From assembly GCA_030039865.1 (NCBI GenBank), contig JASHUS010000206.1:1-7304 (forward strand): a DNA stretch of 7,304 nt. The letters run 5' to 3'. The stretch's first letter is position 1; every line of letters starts with the position of its first letter. Of the stretch, positions 6,601 to 7,304 are shown piece after piece. Made by a program: the position numbers and the translations under genes. The stretch is from Thermoplasmata archaeon (GTDB taxonomy: Archaea > Thermoplasmatota > Thermoplasmata > Lutacidiplasmatales > UBA184). The notes beneath the pieces were generated by a model. The model saw only the letters and a program-made list of their open reading frames with translations. It was not told the DNA's origin and did not search any database.

Positions 6601-6951
6601 GATGTTCACCGCGTCCCCGAAGATGTCGTCACCGTGCTGTTCGACATCCCCGAGGTGCACCCCGATCCGCAACTCGAGAATCGACGCCGCGTTCAAGGTG
6701 TTGCGTTCGCGGATCCGGTGCTGAATCTCGACCGCACACTGGGCGGCCTGTAGGGCGCTTTCAAACTCGATCAGGAATCCGTCCCCTGTCGACTTGATCT
6801 CTTTCCCGTGATAGGTGGAAAGAATTGCTCGAACCAACCGTTCTTGTTCCCGTAACAACCGGAGCGTAGCCGCCTCGGCGAGCTGAGTCTGCGCGGTATA
6901 GCCGACCATGTCCGTGAACATGATGGCCGAGAGGCGGCGCGTGCTGGTCAC
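3664..6951 (-). CDS. Class III nucleotidyl cyclase fused to AAA/STAND-type ATPase and TPR repeats
   Basis: A 1095-residue soluble protein predicted to link an ATP-driven sensor to cAMP production. Residues 1-172 are a cyclase domain about 68% identical to that of gene 1, with Asp14, Lys53, Asp57, Asp109, Asn116 and Arg120 all kept. Residues about 184-450 are a P-loop ATPase of the AAA_16/MalT-like group: Walker A GEAGIGKT (212-219) and Walker B LALFFDD (326-332, followed by LQWAD), then a winged-helix-like section. From about 570 to the end are helical TPR-type repeats. No DNA-binding HTH is seen at the C-terminus and no membrane segment. The order cyclase, ATPase, TPR resembles many bacterial proteins and, in part, mammalian soluble adenylyl cyclase. 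The GTG start at 6951 matches gene 1 in spacing to the promoter box, again without Shine-Dalgarno. The signal sensed is unknown. Confidence 0.93.
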   Translation of the reverse strand: MTSTRRLSAIMFTDMVGYTAQTQLAEAATLRLLREQERLVRAILSTYHGKEIKSTGDGFLIEFESALQAAQCAVEIQHRIRERNTLNAASILELRIGVHLGDVEQHGDDIFGDAVNIAARIQPLAEPGGICLSGAVFEQVRNKLEHPCQELPGVHLKNVQTSVPIYRVVLPWTSQGPAHLTPWMDREAELDSLGRAFRDLLQGNGGLTHVTGEAGIGKTRLIEEGIRRAGGSELRVLRARGVRGESSPPFSFWTEAAREFLRDAPPTLVYKVCGAQPGDIVKLVPELAERLGNPPELPSLDPDQERVRFYEGIVQLFVNISKEFPLALFFDDLQWADAASLRLLRYAAPRVERVRILLLLSYRAPESDVDGGLRAAVDDLRRVRRGPVLLLKRFGADDVARVVSRLVPDISDSGDLARAIHARTGGNPFFVEEVVRSLLERGALTKPQGSDGGLPEEWNLPETVREVVGQRLHRLTPTTLEVLGTTSVIGEEFRFQTACDVLDRDEPVVLSAIEEAVRAGILNERRDSAGGIVLAFADELIRETLIDELSLLRRQRLHLRVARAIEAAEGERTPEEVVQLEQHYLHANALEKVAPYALRAADHASKLNSPEEVVRHLFVALRTSSGKAPAVSRADLLRRLGSEEDRLARPDDALKHFAEATTLYRAEGRILEAGETLRQSSEVYLYLGGSREHALEMLENARTVLSSVPESVELSEVLADLAAFYWMGGDLEQCRKLTEETVGLTARLPSPIVRAKALRILGTLVRSSEGAGKSFEYLRQALELAELHAITTLVFDATVDIAVAYGWGTGELEQALTWMRRAVDVGIRTRNPALEMQARGCVLPYSLIACGEPDRAEREGLAAEGFYLQHQLPLDPRIPLWLGQAALTRGDLVLAESRLAQAGKLLETYSFWPVAAVYHLLNGQLLQELGNRAASLQELRRAVRTFEATGNLAWMAGSQAMALDALGAALLEEGGGAESLAEARTARSQLSELAGQMRQDFIRAYELRLGARFARVEKRFTDATVALEESARIWKRLGWRHEFARARQALGELWLDQGSVPPATACLTEALEVFTQMKAARDVERVRALDRSTKG

Positions 6952-6970
6952 GCGACGAAGACTGACTCGG

Positions 6971-6980
6971 TTAGATTAAG
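6971..6980 (-). promoter_or_regulatory. TATA-like box of cyclase gene 2
   Basis: CTTAATCTAA on the coding strand, identical in sequence and in 20-base spacing to the box upstream of cyclase gene 1. The sequence between box and start codon differs between the genes, so the match is not just general similarity. It probably gives a leaderless transcript starting at the GTG. Confidence 0.5.
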
Positions 6981-7180
6981 GCCCCGTCCGCGATCGGGGG
7001 CTGACTACCCCAGCACGCTCGAGTCACCTGCCACCCGGGATTCGGACCGAGTGCGAGTACGTCTCTATCCTGGTCATCCGTACGTCGTGCAACCCTGCTA
7101 TCGGGCGATCGGGCCACCTCGCTTGCCCACTCACGGCCGAGTGACGGATCTGACGACATCAGAAATGTCCCCCTCCGGCA
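6971..7180 (-). repeat. Conserved ~210-bp upstream element, copy B
   Basis: The counterpart of 2820-3030, upstream of cyclase gene 2. It fills nearly all of the gap to the upstream gene, whose stop is 19 bases beyond the element's far end. Corresponding hairpins are 7000-7014 (GCTGA with CCAGC, which pairs fully only as a G-U wobble on the - strand), 7131-7144 (TCAC/GTGA) and 7155-7169 (GACAT/ATGTC). A further possible stem here is GTACG with CGTAC in the variable middle part. Because copy A has no same-strand gene beyond it, the element belongs with the downstream cyclase and not with the upstream gene's 3' end. Confidence 0.8.
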
Positions 7181-7199
7181 CTTTGGGCGCCGACCGACG

Positions 7200-7304
7200 T
7201 CAGGCCAGGTTCATCGAACGCAGCGCGGCCGTAAATCTGGGATCTGCCCGAGCGGGGGCAAACCGCGGATCGAGGCGCCACACTCGAATGGACACACTAT
7301 GGGC
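7200..7304 (-). CDS. C-terminal end of a third cyclase/TPR-family protein (partial)
   Basis: An open frame enters from the right edge and ends at a TGA at 7200-7202, giving the last 34 residues. The end, ADPRFTAALRSMNLA, closely matches the last residues of cyclase gene 1, EDPRFQSILHRMNLA. The preceding VWRLDPRFAPARADPRF has the repeated DPRF pattern typical of the C-terminus of TolB-like/TPR proteins. This suggests a third member of the array, same strand, of the gene 1 type. Whether it has a cyclase domain cannot be seen, as its 5' part is outside the window. Confidence 0.75.
   Translation of the reverse strand, partial: AHSVSIRVWRLDPRFAPARADPRFTAALRSMNLA

Noticed and set aside
7288..7304. 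Start of a + strand gene at the right edge (ATG 7288)
   Set aside because: Only 17 bases are available, and the - strand here encodes a recognisable C-terminus.
1..7304. CRISPR array, insertion sequence or transposase
   Set aside because: No regularly spaced short repeats, no terminal inverted repeats with a transposase and no integrase were found.

Overview
The window reads as archaeal DNA, GC-rich (well above 50% by eye). The strongest evidence is a tRNA with a CAT anticodon, split by a 37-nt intron one base 3' of the anticodon, whose exon-intron junctions fold into the archaeal bulge-helix-bulge splicing motif. No CCA is encoded. AT-rich TATA-like boxes lie about 20-30 nt ahead of several start codons, and most of these starts lack a Shine-Dalgarno, as expected for leaderless archaeal mRNAs. 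A GC-rich soil or sediment lineage of Thermoplasmatota would fit, but that placement is inference from general knowledge.

Left part (1-874): the intron-containing tRNA-Met, followed by a small type II toxin-antitoxin operon on the + strand. It encodes a ribbon-helix-helix-like antitoxin and a RelE/ParE-type toxin. A TATA-like box and a near-perfect 25-bp palindrome lie just ahead of the antitoxin start. The toxin has no ATG, GTG or TTG at its expected start; a CTG overlaps the antitoxin stop. Downstream is a fragment resembling the 3' end of a tRNA (T-arm plus CCGACA), so the operon lies between a real tRNA gene and a tRNA-like remnant.

Main part (875-7304): a same-strand (-) array of large class III nucleotidyl cyclase genes. 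Gene 1 (875-2800) is cyclase + TolB-like domain + TPR. Gene 2 (3664-6951) is cyclase + AAA/STAND-type ATPase + TPR. The last 105 bases hold the C-terminal 34 codons of a third - strand protein whose end resembles that of gene 1. The cyclase domains of genes 1 and 2 are about 68% identical over 172 residues by hand alignment and keep all the usual catalytic residues. Similarity stops abruptly at a shared IYRVVLPWT motif. A small + strand SRPBCC-like gene (3206-3634) sits between genes 1 and 2, divergent from gene 1 and convergent with gene 2.

The most interesting signal is a non-coding element of about 210 bp directly upstream of each complete cyclase gene (2820-3030 and 6971-7180). The copies are about 83% identical by hand count, about 89% in the distal 90 bp, with one length difference. 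They include the promoter box and can form small hairpins. One hairpin has a compensatory base-pair change between the copies; another keeps pairing only as G-U on the cyclase-coding strand. This could be a shared regulatory region or a structured RNA controlling a cAMP-type signalling family. Its function is not known from the sequence alone.
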